DNA of 64,000 nucleotides from Sphaerotilus uruguayifluvii (GTDB lineage Bacteria > Pseudomonadota > Gammaproteobacteria > Burkholderiales > Burkholderiaceae_C). The notes beneath the pieces are model-generated. The model did no database searches. It worked only from the letters and a program-made list of their open reading frames with translations, and was not told the origin of the DNA. The stretch spans positions 97,351 through 161,350 of the forward strand of contig NZ_JABSNM010000003.1 of assembly GCF_013294065.1 (NCBI RefSeq), written 5' to 3'. The position numbers were made by a program, and so were the translations under genes. Below are positions 17,301 through 28,102 of the stretch, in pieces. Position 1 is the stretch's first letter. The number at the start of each line of letters is the position of its first letter.

Positions 17301-19719
17301 CGGCCGAGGTCGCGGTGGCCGTGACCGTCAGCGTCGCGGTATCGCACGAGGCCGCGTCGAGCGCCGGCGCGCAGACCCGGTAGGTCACGGTGCAGCTGCC
17401 GCTGGCCGGCACGTCATAGGTCGCGGTGCCGGCGGTCGAGACCGAGGCGTTGGCGCAGCTGCCGCCGGTGCGGGTGAAGGTGCTGCCGTCCGGGAACTGG
17501 TCGTTGGCGTCGAGCCGGCTGGTCTGGCCGCCCAGGCCGCCCCGGCGCGCCTCGACGTCGTCGACCGCGTCGATCAAGGTCGCGGGCGCCTGCGTGGTGT
17601 TGTTCGACGCGACGCTGTCGTTGCTCGCGCCGGTCGTGCCGGTGAAGACGAGCGCGGTGGTCGGCTCGTCGCTGCCGCCCTGCGTGCCCGGCGCGGTGTA
17701 CGAGAAGGTGCAGGTGATCGCGGCGCCTGCAGCCAGCGTCGCCGCCCCGGCCGGGCTGCACGACAGGCCCGAGATCGTGCCGGTCGAGACGCTCGGCGCG
17801 CACAGCGGCGCCTGCGCGGTGGCGCCACCGGCGGCGTTGGTGCAGGTCAGCGTCAGGCCGGAATAGGTCTGGCCCGGCGCGACCACCTTCGGCAGGCCGG
17901 AGAACACCGGCGAGAGGTCGGCCTCGCGCAGCGGGACCTGCGCGGTCGTGGTGTTGTTGGACGCGACCGCGTCGTTGCTGGCGCCGGTCGTGCCGGTGAG
18001 CGTCACCGACGAGGCCGTGCCCGCCGGCGGCGCGGTGTAGTCGAAGGTGCAGACGATGGACGCCGCCGCGGCCACCGTCGCCGGCACCGCCGGCGTGCAG
18101 ACGGTCGACGCGATCGTGCCGACCGACGCGGTGGGCACGCAGGTGGCCGCGCTGGCAGTGGCGCTGCCGGCGGCGTTGGTGCAGGTCAGCGTCAGGCCGG
18201 AATAGGTCCGGCCGCCCTCGAACAGCGTCGGCAGGCCCGAGAAGGCCGGCGAGAGATCGGCCGCGGTCACGACGATGGTCGCGATCGCGGTGTCGCAGAC
18301 CGCCGGCGTCAGCGCCGGGTTGGCGCAGATCTGGTAGCTGACGCTGTAGCTGCCCGGCGCGGCGCCCGCCGGCACGCTGAACTGGCCGGTCGACGGATCG
18401 AAGCTCGCGCCGGAGGTCGGCGCCCCCAGCGCCGACAGCGTGACGTTCGACAGCGTCGCCGCGCTGCTGCCGTGGGTGTCGTTGGCCAGCACCGACAGCG
18501 ACGCGGCGGTGCCATAGGGCGTGGTCGTGCTCTCGTCGCGCGCGTCGATCAGCGGCGCGGTCGCGGTGGTGACGTTGTTGGCGGTGTTGCCGTCGTTGCT
18601 CGCGCCGGTCGTGCCGGTGAAGGTCACGAAGGTGGTCGGCTCGTCGGTGCCGCCCTGCGTGCCGGGCGCGGTGTAGCTGAAGGTGCAGACGACCGAGCCC
18701 TGCGCGGCCACCGTCGCCGGCGTCGCCGGCGAGCAGCTCACCGCGCCGACCGTGCCGGCCGAGACCGTCGGCACGCAGGTCGTCGCGGTCGCCGCGCTGG
18801 TGCCGGCCGGATTGGAGCAGGTCAGCGTCAGGCCGGCATAGGTCTGGCCCGGCCGGATCGCCGTCGGCAGCCCCGAGAAGGCCGGCACGACGTCGACCCA
18901 GCCGTCGGGCACGCCGACCTGGATGCCGTACTGGCGCGACTCCCAGTAGCCGCCGGCCGCGCTCGACGAGATCTCGACGCCGAAGCTGAAGTCCACCGTC
19001 GACAGCGACGAGGTGTAGTTGGCCGAGACCTCGACGTTGTTGGTCGTCTCGCTCAGCCCGGGATAGAAGACGTAGTAGCCGGCGCCGGAATCGCAGCCGC
19101 CGCCCGCCAGCGGGCCCGAGCACAGCACCGGGCTGTAGGCCAGGCCGCCGTCGAGCGCGACGGTCTGCTCGAGCTGGCTGCCGGGCTGCGGCGCCTGGGT
19201 CGTGCCGTGGAACTCGATGCGCTCGCGGAAACCGGTCGCCGGCGTGCTGAGGTAGCCGCCGTCGGTATCGAGGCTGGTCACGAAGACCGGCGCGGGCACG
19301 GCCTGCGGCGTCGAGGTGCCCGGCGTGACGAAGGTCAGACGGAAGCGCACCTGCGACTTCGCGCCCGGCGTGCTGTTGCCCAGCACCTCGCCGCCGATGT
19401 AGGAGGCGGTGCTGCCGAAGCCGGCGCGCGGCGTGGCCGGCGCGGCGCCATTGCTCGTCGACACCACCGTCATCAGCACGTCGCGCTGCAGCACCGAGGA
19501 ATACGGCGCCGGCACGACATTGCGGAAGCGCCGCGTGCCGTTGGTCAGGCAGCCGTCGGTCGAGCCCTCGCAGACCGAATCGGCCCAGCTGAACAGCACC
19601 GCCGCCCGGGCCGGCAGCGCGCACAGCAGGCCGGCGGCCAGCACCAGCGCGGTGCACCGGAGCGACGGAAAGGATCGGCGCACTCCGGACAGGAGCACGG
19701 ACAGGAGCGCAGCAAGCAT
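14368..19719 (-). CDS. Giant DUF11/SdrD-B repeat surface protein, 1783 aa
   Basis: Secreted modular protein. The Sec signal is at residues ~20-39 (LVLAAGLLCALPARA). An N-terminal beta domain runs to ~275. At least four related ~110-residue modules follow, opening with FSGLP and T-x-x-GLTLTC, near residues 277, 490, 600 and 800; several carry paired cysteines and a TGTTGASND turn. Further on are a DUF11 domain (around DLTVSKSHAPATLVEG), an SdrD-B domain (GSVSGRAWLDADHDRAQGSG), a second DUF11 domain (LLVIKTGDRTQAEIGDSVRY) and another SdrD-B-like unit (ACVVGRVFVDCNHDHVQGPE). The tail is basic and Pro/Thr-rich. This architecture is typical of surface adhesins or appendage scaffolds. It is translationally coupled to the outer-membrane protein downstream. 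Confidence 0.8.
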   Translation of the reverse strand: MLAALLSVLLSGVRRSFPSLRCTALVLAAGLLCALPARAAVLFSWADSVCEGSTDGCLTNGTRRFRNVVPAPYSSVLQRDVLMTVVSTSNGAAPATPRAGFGSTASYIGGEVLGNSTPGAKSQVRFRLTFVTPGTSTPQAVPAPVFVTSLDTDGGYLSTPATGFRERIEFHGTTQAPQPGSQLEQTVALDGGLAYSPVLCSGPLAGGGCDSGAGYYVFYPGLSETTNNVEVSANYTSSLSTVDFSFGVEISSSAAGGYWESRQYGIQVGVPDGWVDVVPAFSGLPTAIRPGQTYAGLTLTCSNPAGTSAATATTCVPTVSAGTVGAVSCSPATPATVAAQGSVVCTFSYTAPGTQGGTDEPTTFVTFTGTTGASNDGNTANNVTTATAPLIDARDESTTTPYGTAASLSVLANDTHGSSAATLSNVTLSALGAPTSGASFDPSTGQFSVPAGAAPGSYSVSYQICANPALTPAVCDTAIATIVVTAADLSPAFSGLPTLFEGGRTYSGLTLTCTNAAGSATASAATCVPTASVGTIASTVCTPAVPATVAAAASIVCTFDYTAPPAGTASSVTLTGTTGASNDAVASNNTTTAQVPLREADLSPVFSGLPKVVAPGQTYSGLTLTCTNAAGGATAQAPLCAPSVSTGTISGLSCSPAGAATLAAGAAITCTFSYTAPGTQGGSDEPTTALVFTGTTGASNDSVASNNTTQAPATLIDAVDDVEARRGGLGGQTSRLDANDQFPDGSTFTRTGGSCANASVSTAGTATYDVPASGSCTVTYRVCAPALDAASCDTATLTVTATATSADLSVTIGGLPSAASPGATVTGTLTCTNAGPDAALQATCTGGAGVTTSGCSVDGSPVTLPLASLAAGSAIRCGITMTAPASGVLNVPASTGASNDVNGANNSALASVPVIDAVDDGTVTVPPTGSTVVLTGNDTLGGSPVAEGARSVALVDAGGLGGASIDASGRLVVPSGTAAGRYTVTYRLCTLPASVPAACDTATVVVDIAGEPDLTVSKSHAPATLVEGQGGRYTIVARNASTGSATSASYTVVDTLPAGMTVASVPTGAGWDCSATRIGAGVASCTSSQVLAAGSEAPAITLDVIVSAEACATPDASGLCGGSAAPVNRVSISGGGEVSSRLQSNNSYQDPTPVQRVGSVSGRAWLDADHDRAQGSGERGVAGLRVEVIDASGTQVATATTDASGDYRVQGLTAGSYTIRFRDPATGSYYGRPISKDPAGGNDPSADASTGVVASGVISGVAVSAGTTRINQSLPLDPAGVVYDSSSRAALGGVAVELLDAGGQAVPGGCLIGGTNQVTTSGSGALAGAYSFLLINPPPAGCPGAAAYQLRVTPTAGYAASGSIPAQAGTLVPPTGCTNGAAGGVCTVQAQAAPPSGSESTAYYLSVRLDPVNGPDIINNHIPLDPSAGTGLLVIKTGDRTQAEIGDSVRYSITVRRTDSGGATLPAVEIIDTLPAGFRYIAGTAMVDGRTIADPGGLPGPVLRFQVGALAAGGSHTLSYRVRIGVGAQQGTGINRAQATGTPGANCSAASDGLCSNVSQFRVRVTGGVFGAEACVVGRVFVDCNHDHVQGPEEPGIPGVRFYLSDGTSLISDVEGKYSVCGLAPRTAVMVVDGSTLPRGSRLTTSSNRNAGDAASLFLDLKNGELHRADFIEGSCSNTVLEQVKARRARGETQSLDTEKKGGRVLKFDGRPVTAPAQATDSARQRGTAAGQGEPGAVKPRQAAGSAGPAGARTETTETLREPVSRNPASSGATVPALEEGTR

Positions 19720-20229
19720 GGCTTCGGCCTTGGTTTTCTTTGTTCTCGGTCACTCGGGGCATCCGCCACGCCCGGCATTCCGACCAGGCCGGCAGATCGC
19801 GTGACTGACGCTTCGCGTTCACCGCCATCCCGGGCGGCCTGGAAAAACCCGAGCAGACACGGGCCGCCGCGGCCATCCATCATGGATGTCTCAGCCGGCG
19901 AGCCTGTTGTTCACTGGTTTTCCCTGGGTCGCAAGGCTACCGTCGCCCCGCACGTCGATTGCGTTTCCCCGAAACTTAAGCCGTTATTCTGCTAAGAAAT
20001 TCACGGCCGACCATGACGAATGCACACCAATAAGAAACAGGATGCAACAAAAAATTCAAGGCGATGCAGACCTGAATTCCCGAAGTTTCCGGATCGGGTG
20101 CACCTTCGCCGCCTTGGACACCCCCATTGGGTTGAGCAGTACCAAAGTATCGCGGCGGCATCGTAAAAATCTGCTTTCAGTATCCTGGCCGGATGACCCA
20201 GGGTTTTCCTGATTCCCTGAAAATGGAAA
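19720..20229. other. Intergenic region, promoter side of the DUF11 operon
   Basis: 510 bases without a credible gene. The part around 19960-20230 is visibly less G+C-rich than its surroundings and presumably contains the promoter of the leftward DUF11 operon. On the minus strand TTGAAT and TCTTAT are separated by 18 bases near 20030-20060, a weak sigma-70-like pair. A 61-codon frame at 19976-20161 (minus) has no ribosome binding site and no recognisable features. I see no tRNA, no clear terminator and no riboswitch that I can name. Confidence 0.5.
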
Positions 20230-20694
20230 TCAGTGTTTCAGCGCGGATCCCGGCACCAGATGGGACCATAAGGCGGCGCAGTCCGAATCCGCCGCGTCAT
20301 AGCGCGGCATCGCTGCCGTCACCGCGCTGCCGTCGGCGCGCCGGCCCTCGCGCAGCAGCCGGCACAGGCCGGCCTGGCTGCCGCCGCTGCGGTCGAGCAG
20401 CGCGCGCGGCAGCGTGCTGCCGCCATGGCAGCGCACGCAGCGCGAGGACTGGCCGTCCAGGCCGTGCACGCGGCCCGGCAGGCTCGCCTGCATCGCCCAG
20501 TCGCCCTGCCACAGCGCCCGTCCTTCGGCACGCAGCCGCTCCTGGCGGGCCTGCTCGGTCAGCATCCGGTTGTCCTGGTCGAGGGCCGGCAGGCCGGCCT
20601 CGGGCAGGTCGAGGTGCAGCAGCATCATCAGCAGGGTCACGAGACCGCCCAGCAGCGTGAACAGCAGCAGGCGGCGCAGGTCGGAGGTGTTCAT
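20230..20694 (-). CDS. Small membrane-anchored cytochrome c-like protein
   Basis: 154 aa with one N-terminal membrane helix (residues ~8-26, LLLFTLLGGLVTLLMMLL) and a single haem-attachment motif CVRCH (Cys86, Cys89, His90). A conserved C-terminal segment reads LCRLLREG...MPRYDAADSDCAALW. The ATG at 20694 is preferred over an in-frame extension to 20733. It is a paralogue of the protein at 23338-23841: they share LWQG, the CxxCH, CRLLR and MPRY..A..DCA.LW. The predicted location is periplasmic, with the N-terminus in the membrane. An electron carrier or haem sensor is plausible; no redox partner lies nearby. No clear Met axial ligand can be assigned beyond the conserved MPRY. Confidence 0.7.
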   Translation of the reverse strand: MNTSDLRRLLLFTLLGGLVTLLMMLLHLDLPEAGLPALDQDNRMLTEQARQERLRAEGRALWQGDWAMQASLPGRVHGLDGQSSRCVRCHGGSTLPRALLDRSGGSQAGLCRLLREGRRADGSAVTAAMPRYDAADSDCAALWSHLVPGSALKH

Positions 20695-20913
20695 GGGCGC
20701 AAGGCTCGGGCGGTTGTTCGTGACCGATCGCACGGATCAGCCGATGGCAGGGATGCTCTCAGTCCGCAGCCCGTGCGCCATCCCCCCGGCCGGGTCGCGC
20801 GGCCACACGGGAATCCGGGGCGACACGACCGGGAACGCAGCCGTTCTTCGCCCTCGTTCAGCTCGGGCTGCACACCGCACCGACGGCCTGGGGGCGCCTC
20901 GTAGAATTCCGCG

Positions 20914-23319
<2,406 letters not shown>

Positions 23320-23337
23320 CGCCGGCCAGGCGCCGGC

Positions 23338-23841
23338 TCAGGAGCGCCGGTTGATGTCGCCGGCGCCCAGCACCGCCTGCCACAGCGAGGCGCAGTCGGC
23401 CGCCGCGATCTCGTAGCGCGGCATGCGCGCCGACACCGGGTTGGCGGCCGGATCCAGGCCGGAGCGCAGCAGGCGGCAGAACGCCGCCTCGTCATAGCGC
23501 GAGACCTTGCCGCCACGGCGCGACATCGGCCGCACCAGCCGCGAGGACTCGAGCATCGGGCCGTCGCCCAGCGCGCTGCCGCCCTCGGGCGAAGGCAGCG
23601 CATGGCAGGCCGCGCAGCGCGCCTGCGCCGGCGCCAGGTCGGCGCCCTCGCCGGCCAGCCGCGCCTGCAGCGGCGCGCGGCCCTGCCACAGCGTGCGGCC
23701 CAGCGCCGGATCGGCCGCGGCGGTGGTCACCGAGGTCCGAGCCGACACCGTCAATGTCGCGAGCATGCCGACCCCGGCCGCGATCACCGCCAGCCCGGTC
23801 GCCCCGGCCAGCACCACCCGGGTCATGGTCAGCACCGACAT
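23338..23841 (-). CDS. Small membrane-anchored cytochrome c-like protein (second paralogue)
   Basis: 167 aa: an N-terminal membrane helix (residues ~8-33, including VVLAGATGLAVIAAGVGMLA), a single haem motif CAACH (Cys76, Cys79, His80), then the same C-terminal signature as its paralogue at 20230-20694 (FCRLLRSG ... MPRYEIAAADCASLW). The gene ends 18 bases after uvrD, convergent to it. Monohaem periplasmic c-type proteins of this size usually carry electrons or serve as signalling haem proteins. The family assignment rests on CxxCH and topology only. Confidence 0.7.
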   Translation of the reverse strand: MSVLTMTRVVLAGATGLAVIAAGVGMLATLTVSARTSVTTAAADPALGRTLWQGRAPLQARLAGEGADLAPAQARCAACHALPSPEGGSALGDGPMLESSRLVRPMSRRGGKVSRYDEAAFCRLLRSGLDPAANPVSARMPRYEIAAADCASLWQAVLGAGDINRRS

Positions 23842-24000
23842 CCCGCTCTCTCCGTCATCGTGAACATTGCACGATCGTAGGCCAGCGCGGCCGCCGCGGC
23901 CTTGACCGAAGCGGACAGGAAACGCGATTCATCCCCCTCGTTCCCGGCATGATCGGCCGGGAACGCACCGGTTCTGCACGAGCTCGCGGATCGGGTCGCG

Positions 24001-24291
24001 TCAGCGCGCAGCGTCCGCCGCGCCCTCGGCGCCCTTGACCACCACGCCGTCGCCGCCCGCCGGCGTGCTGCCGCCGCCGACCGCGTCGATCGTCTTCTCG
24101 ATCGCCTTGCCGGTGACCTTGACGCCGGTCGAGACGACCGCGCCGCCGACCGACACCGCCGCGCTGCCCACCGTGATCGCCGCACCGGCCACCGAACCGG
24201 CGACGGCGACGACGCCGCAGCCCGACAGCAGCGTCGTCAGCAGCACGCAGGAGGAAAAGAGAACGGAAAGGGGGCGGGAAGCTTTTTTCAT
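24001..24291 (-). CDS. Small glycine/valine-rich lipoprotein, 96 aa
   Basis: Signal peptide with lipobox LSGC after VLFSSCVLLTTL, so lipidated after export. The mature part is a run of small residues (Gly, Ala, Val, Ser) in blocks such as VAVAGSVAGAAITVGSAAVS, followed by KVTGKAIEKTIDAVG. This resembles short lipoproteins annotated as NF038104-type. The ATG at 24291 is used; it follows a purine-rich AAAAAG-type context on the minus strand. Function unknown; probably a minor envelope component. It is divergent from the PhoX-type gene. Confidence 0.6.
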   Translation of the reverse strand: MKKASRPLSVLFSSCVLLTTLLSGCGVVAVAGSVAGAAITVGSAAVSVGGAVVSTGVKVTGKAIEKTIDAVGGGSTPAGGDGVVVKGAEGAADAAR

Positions 24292-24357
24292 GTCGAGCAC
24301 GATACAGCGGAAGCAGGGGGAGGGATGGTGAGGGAACGCGGCGACGGCGACCAGCGG

Positions 24358-24401
24358 TTGTCACGCGGCCGTCACCACCGGGTCACGGCACTTTCACACG
24401 G
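24358..24401 (+). promoter_or_regulatory. Four-unit Pho box (PhoB-binding direct repeats)
   Basis: GTCAC cores start at 24360, 24371 and 24382, with TTCAC at 24393. That gives four direct repeats at exactly 11 bp, the period and core of the Pho box (CTGTCAT plus 4 bp). It ends 55 bases before the ATG of the PhoX-type phosphatase. In PhoB-activated promoters such repeats replace the -35 element, so phosphate-starvation induction of the gene at 24457-26697 is expected. Confidence 0.75.
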
Positions 24402-24456
24402 GATCGACACGATCGCGCCGTCTGAAACCTTCGTTCACCGGACAGCAAGCCACGCC

Positions 24457-26697
24457 ATGAACAAGCCCGTTGATCTCCGCCTGCCCGCCCCCTTCGTCGA
24501 GAGCGACGACTGCAACACCAGCGCCAACACCCCGTTCGCCTCGGTGCTGGCCGCCCGCATGGGCCGCCGCGGCCTGCTGCGCCGCAGCCTCGGCACCGCC
24601 GGCGGTGCGCTGATGGGATCCCTGGGCCTGAGCGCCTGCGGCGGTGGCGACGACGAGACGCCCGCACCGGCACCGGCACCGGCACCGAGCGGCGCGATCA
24701 CCTCGCTGGCCTTCGCCGCCGTGGGCAAGTCGCTGGCCGACACGATCACCGTGCCGGCGGGCTACACCGCCAGCGTGCTGTACCGCTGCGGCGACCCGCT
24801 GGTGTCGACCGTGGCCGCCGCGAAGAACGACGGCACGGACACCGACTTCGACAAGCGCTCGGGCGACTGCCATGACGGCATCGAATACTTCGGCCTGAAC
24901 ACGGCCGGCACCGGCCCGGACGCCTCGAACAGCGAGCGCGGCCTGCTGGGCATGAACCACGAGTACCAGAACAACCTGTTCCTGCACGCCAGCGGCCCGA
25001 GCGCCAACCCGCGTCCGGCCGCCGAGGTCGACAAGGAGGTGGCGGTGCACGGCCTGTCGATCGTCGAGGTCCGCCGCAGCGGCAGTGCGATCAGCTATGT
25101 CAAGGACTCCGCCTACAACCGCCGCATCACCGCCGCCACCGAGATGCTGATGAGCGGCCCGGCCGCCGGCGACGCGCTGCTGAAGACGAAGTACTCGATC
25201 GATGGCTCGCGCACCCGCGGCACGCAGAACAACTGCGGCACCGGCACGACCCCGTGGGGCACGCTGCTGACCTGCGAGGAGAACTGGATCGGCTACTTCA
25301 CCCGCGCGGCCACCGACGACACCGCCCGCGGCGGCGCGACCGCACGCAGCGTCGTCTCGCTCAAGCGCTACGGCCTGTCGGCCGGCGCGGCCAGCCGCTA
25401 CGGCTGGGAGACCGGCGGCACGGCCGACCTCTACGCGCGCTGGAACGCCAGCCTGATCGGCACCTCGACCGACGGCACGGACGACTACCGCAACATCACC
25501 AACACCTTCGGCTGGATCGTCGAGATCGACCCGTACGCGCCGGCCTCCACGCCGCGCAAGCGCACCGCGATGGGCCGCTTCGCCCACGAGGCCGCCGCCT
25601 ACCTGACCCCGGTGGCGGGCAAGCCGCTGGCCTTCTACATGGGCGACGACTCGCGCGGCGAGTACATCTACAAGTTCGTCTCGGACGCCGCCTGGTCGGC
25701 GGCCGACGCCGTGCCCGCCGACCGCGTGGCCACCGGGGACAAGTACCTGAACGCCGGCAAGCTGTACGTCGCCAAGTTCAACGCCGACGGCACCGGCCAG
25801 TGGCTGCTGCTCGACATCTCGGTCGCCGCGATCAAGAACTACGCCACCTACGCCTTCGCCAACCAGGCCGACGTGATGGTCAACGCCCGCCTGGCCGCCG
25901 ACGCGGTGGGCGCCACGAAGATGGACCGCCCCGAGTGGAGCACCGTCAACCCGGCCACCGACGACATCTACTTCACGCTGACCAACAACACCAACCGCGT
26001 GCTGACCGGCAGCAGCTACCCGCTGGTCGACGCCGCCAACCCGCGCGCCTACAACGACACGGACGGCAACAAGCAGAAGGGCAACGTCAACGGCCACATC
26101 ATCCGTGTCGCCGAGGACAACCGCGACCCGTCGGCCACGAGCTTCAAGTGGGACGTGTTCCTGTTCGGCGCCGAGGCCGATGCCGGCGCGAACATCAACC
26201 TCTCCGGCCTGACGGACGACCAGGACTTCTCGAGCCCGGACGGCATGCGCTTCGCGAAGAGCACCGGCCTGGCCTGGATCGAGACCGACGACGGCGCCTA
26301 CACCGACACCACCAACTGCATGCTGCTCGCGGCGGTAGCCGGTTCGCGTGGCGACGGCGGCCCGGTCACGGTCAACAACACGATGACCGTGACCAGCGGC
26401 ACCACCTCGACGACGAGCTCGCTGGCCGTCAGCACCTGGATGGGCCGCAAGCCCAGCGACACGACGCTCAAGCGCTTCCTGGTCGGCCCGTCGCAGTGCG
26501 AGATCACCGGCATCTGCGAGACGCCGGACGGCAAGGCGCTGTTCGTCAACATCCAGCATCCCGGCGAGGAGACCGCCACCAGCGCGATCGCCGATCCGTC
26601 GAAGTACGGCAGCCACTGGCCGGATGGCGGCACCGCGCGTCCGCGCTCGGCCACCGTCGTCATCACGAAGAACGACGGCGGGCGCATCGGCAGCTGA
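24457..26697 (+). CDS. phoX: PhoX-family alkaline phosphatase (DUF839), Tat-exported
   Basis: Predicted secreted phosphomonoesterase of the PhoX family (calcium/iron-dependent) that releases phosphate from organic esters. The 746-aa protein has a twin-arginine signal (MGRRGLLRRSLGTAGGALMG, from residue 35) ending in LSACGG, which also looks like a lipobox, so it may be a Tat-exported lipoprotein at Cys61. Family features are visible: MNHEYQNN, GSRTRGTQNNCGTGTTPWGT, CEENWIGYF, GWIVEIDPY, KRTAMGRFAHEAA, MGDDSRGEYIYKFVS and NIQHPGE. The ATG at 24457 is chosen because it starts just before the signal peptide; an in-frame extension would cover the Pho box. It is likely PhoB-regulated and stands alone. 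Confidence 0.88.
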   Translation: MNKPVDLRLPAPFVESDDCNTSANTPFASVLAARMGRRGLLRRSLGTAGGALMGSLGLSACGGGDDETPAPAPAPAPSGAITSLAFAAVGKSLADTITVPAGYTASVLYRCGDPLVSTVAAAKNDGTDTDFDKRSGDCHDGIEYFGLNTAGTGPDASNSERGLLGMNHEYQNNLFLHASGPSANPRPAAEVDKEVAVHGLSIVEVRRSGSAISYVKDSAYNRRITAATEMLMSGPAAGDALLKTKYSIDGSRTRGTQNNCGTGTTPWGTLLTCEENWIGYFTRAATDDTARGGATARSVVSLKRYGLSAGAASRYGWETGGTADLYARWNASLIGTSTDGTDDYRNITNTFGWIVEIDPYAPASTPRKRTAMGRFAHEAAAYLTPVAGKPLAFYMGDDSRGEYIYKFVSDAAWSAADAVPADRVATGDKYLNAGKLYVAKFNADGTGQWLLLDISVAAIKNYATYAFANQADVMVNARLAADAVGATKMDRPEWSTVNPATDDIYFTLTNNTNRVLTGSSYPLVDAANPRAYNDTDGNKQKGNVNGHIIRVAEDNRDPSATSFKWDVFLFGAEADAGANINLSGLTDDQDFSSPDGMRFAKSTGLAWIETDDGAYTDTTNCMLLAAVAGSRGDGGPVTVNNTMTVTSGTTSTTSSLAVSTWMGRKPSDTTLKRFLVGPSQCEITGICETPDGKALFVNIQHPGEETATSAIADPSKYGSHWPDGGTARPRSATVVITKNDGGRIGS

Positions 26698-26727
26698 CGA
26701 GGCGCCGCCCGGCCCGGGGCGGCTCAC

Positions 26728-27474
26728 TCAGGGCGGCAGCGTCGACGGCGACACGGCCGTCGACAGCGTCAGCCGCCCCTGCTCCCACTGCAGCCGGAAG
26801 TCCTGCAGGAAGCTGTTGCCGAACAGCACGTAGGGCAGATCGACCTCGACGATGACCGCGTCGACCGCTCGGGCCTGCAGCGGCCCGAGCCGGACCTGCT
26901 CGAGCCGGACCTGGCGGCCGCTGCGCCGACCGGCCGCGGTCTGCACGTCGACCTCGCTGCCCGCGCCGGTGGCGATGCCGAGCCGGCGCGCCAGCGCCGC
27001 CGGCAGCACCATCACGCTCGCGCCGGTGTCGACGACACCGCTGACCGCGCGGCCGTTGATCTCGCCCTCGCTGCGGAAGAGCCGGTCGCTGCCGGCCTCC
27101 AGCACCAGGCGCGCGCCCGGATCGGGCAGCCGCGCCGCAGCCCCCACGCGCACCGGCCGCTCGCCCAGCGGCTGGCCCGGCTGGCCGCTGCCGGCCTCCA
27201 GCACCCAGCCGCGGTCGGCGCTGCGGCGCAGCACCCGGCCGTCGACCACCTCGCCGGCGGCCGCCACCCGGGTGCGCCCGTCGACGATCAGCACCACCCG
27301 GTCGCCCATCGTGCCGGCGACCGACACCGCGGCACCGCTCGACAGCACCCGCGGCGCCGGTGCCGCGGCCGGCTGCGCGTGCAGCAGCCCGCTGCCGCAG
27401 GCCAGCACCGCGGCCAGCACGGACGGCACACCCCGGCTCGGGCCGCGAAACGCACGGAAAAGGCTCGGACTCAT
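26728..27474 (-). CDS. Retropepsin-like aspartic protease, secreted
   Basis: 248 aa with an N-terminal signal (LAAVLACGSGLLHAQ) and an N-terminal beta region. A clan AA aspartic-protease domain follows, with a single active-site motif VVDTGAS (Asp149), hydrophobic VMVLPAAL after it, and a second conserved block VLFGNSFLQDFRLQW near the C-terminus. Family members of this type (TIGR02281-like) dimerise to form one active site. It probably cleaves or binds periplasmic proteins; its substrate is unknown. The gene converges on phoX (30-bp gap) and diverges from the pilus operon. Confidence 0.85.
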   Translation of the reverse strand: MSPSLFRAFRGPSRGVPSVLAAVLACGSGLLHAQPAAAPAPRVLSSGAAVSVAGTMGDRVVLIVDGRTRVAAAGEVVDGRVLRRSADRGWVLEAGSGQPGQPLGERPVRVGAAARLPDPGARLVLEAGSDRLFRSEGEINGRAVSGVVDTGASVMVLPAALARRLGIATGAGSEVDVQTAAGRRSGRQVRLEQVRLGPLQARAVDAVIVEVDLPYVLFGNSFLQDFRLQWEQGRLTLSTAVSPSTLPP

Positions 27475-27652
27475 CGACGACACGACCACATCACGGAGGA
27501 CACGCCGCGCAGGCTAAGGGCCGCTCCGGAGGCGCGCCGCCCCGATAAGCCGGCGTACCTCGCCGTTGATCGCGCTCAGGTTCCGGCGCGCGCAGCCGCT
27601 AAGACAGGTTCGACGCCCCCGCGTCCGATGCCCTGCCCGAAAGGTTGCGCCC

Positions 27653-28102
27653 GTGAGATCCGAACCGACTTCCCGCGCCCCCGGCCCCCTGGCCGGGCGC
27701 GGCTTCACGCTCGTCGAGATGATGATCGTGACCGTGGTGATCGGCATCATCGCCGCCTTCGCCTACCCGAGCTACCGCCAGCATGTGCAGCGCAGCCAGG
27801 CGGTGGCGGCCACCCGCGCGCTGGCCGACGCGCGCGCGGCGATGGAGCAGTTCTACCTGAACGGCGGCAGCTACGTCGGCGGGCCGTGCAACACCGCGAC
27901 GACGGTCGAGAGCTTCACGGTGAAGTGCGTCGCCGCGCCGACGATCTCGTCCTACACCATCAGCGCCACCGGCAGCGGCGTCACCGCCGGCTTCGTCTAC
28001 ACCATCGACCACCACGGCCGCGAGCGCAGCACCGCGCTGCCCGCCGACTGGGGCACGACCCCGGCCTCGTGCTGGGTGCTCAAGCCCGGGAGGTCCTGCT
28101 GA
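27653..28102 (+). CDS. pilE: Type IV pilin (PilE-like)
   Basis: 149-aa prepilin. The start is taken as GTG at 27653 (AAAGG about 10 bases upstream). The 17-residue leader ends at Gly and is followed by [20 protein letters not shown], the class IVa prepilin motif cut and N-methylated by PilD; Glu5 of the mature protein is present. The C-terminal globular part has three cysteines (CNTAT, VKCVA, SCWV) and a final RSC, consistent with a D-region disulfide. It is the first gene of a tightly packed operon with fimT, pilV, pilW, pilX and pilY1 (stop/start overlap TGATG with fimT). It is either the major pilin or a minor PilE; position alone suggests minor. Confidence 0.88.
   Translation: MRSEPTSRAPGPLAGRGFTLVEMMIVTVVIGIIAAFAYPSYRQHVQRSQAVAATRALADARAAMEQFYLNGGSYVGGPCNTATTVESFTVKCVAAPTISSYTISATGSGVTAGFVYTIDHHGRERSTALPADWGTTPASCWVLKPGRSC

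Noticed and set aside
19976-20229. Possible riboswitch or leader before the DUF11 operon
   Set aside because: The region is less G+C-rich, but I could not fold or match it to any class I know.
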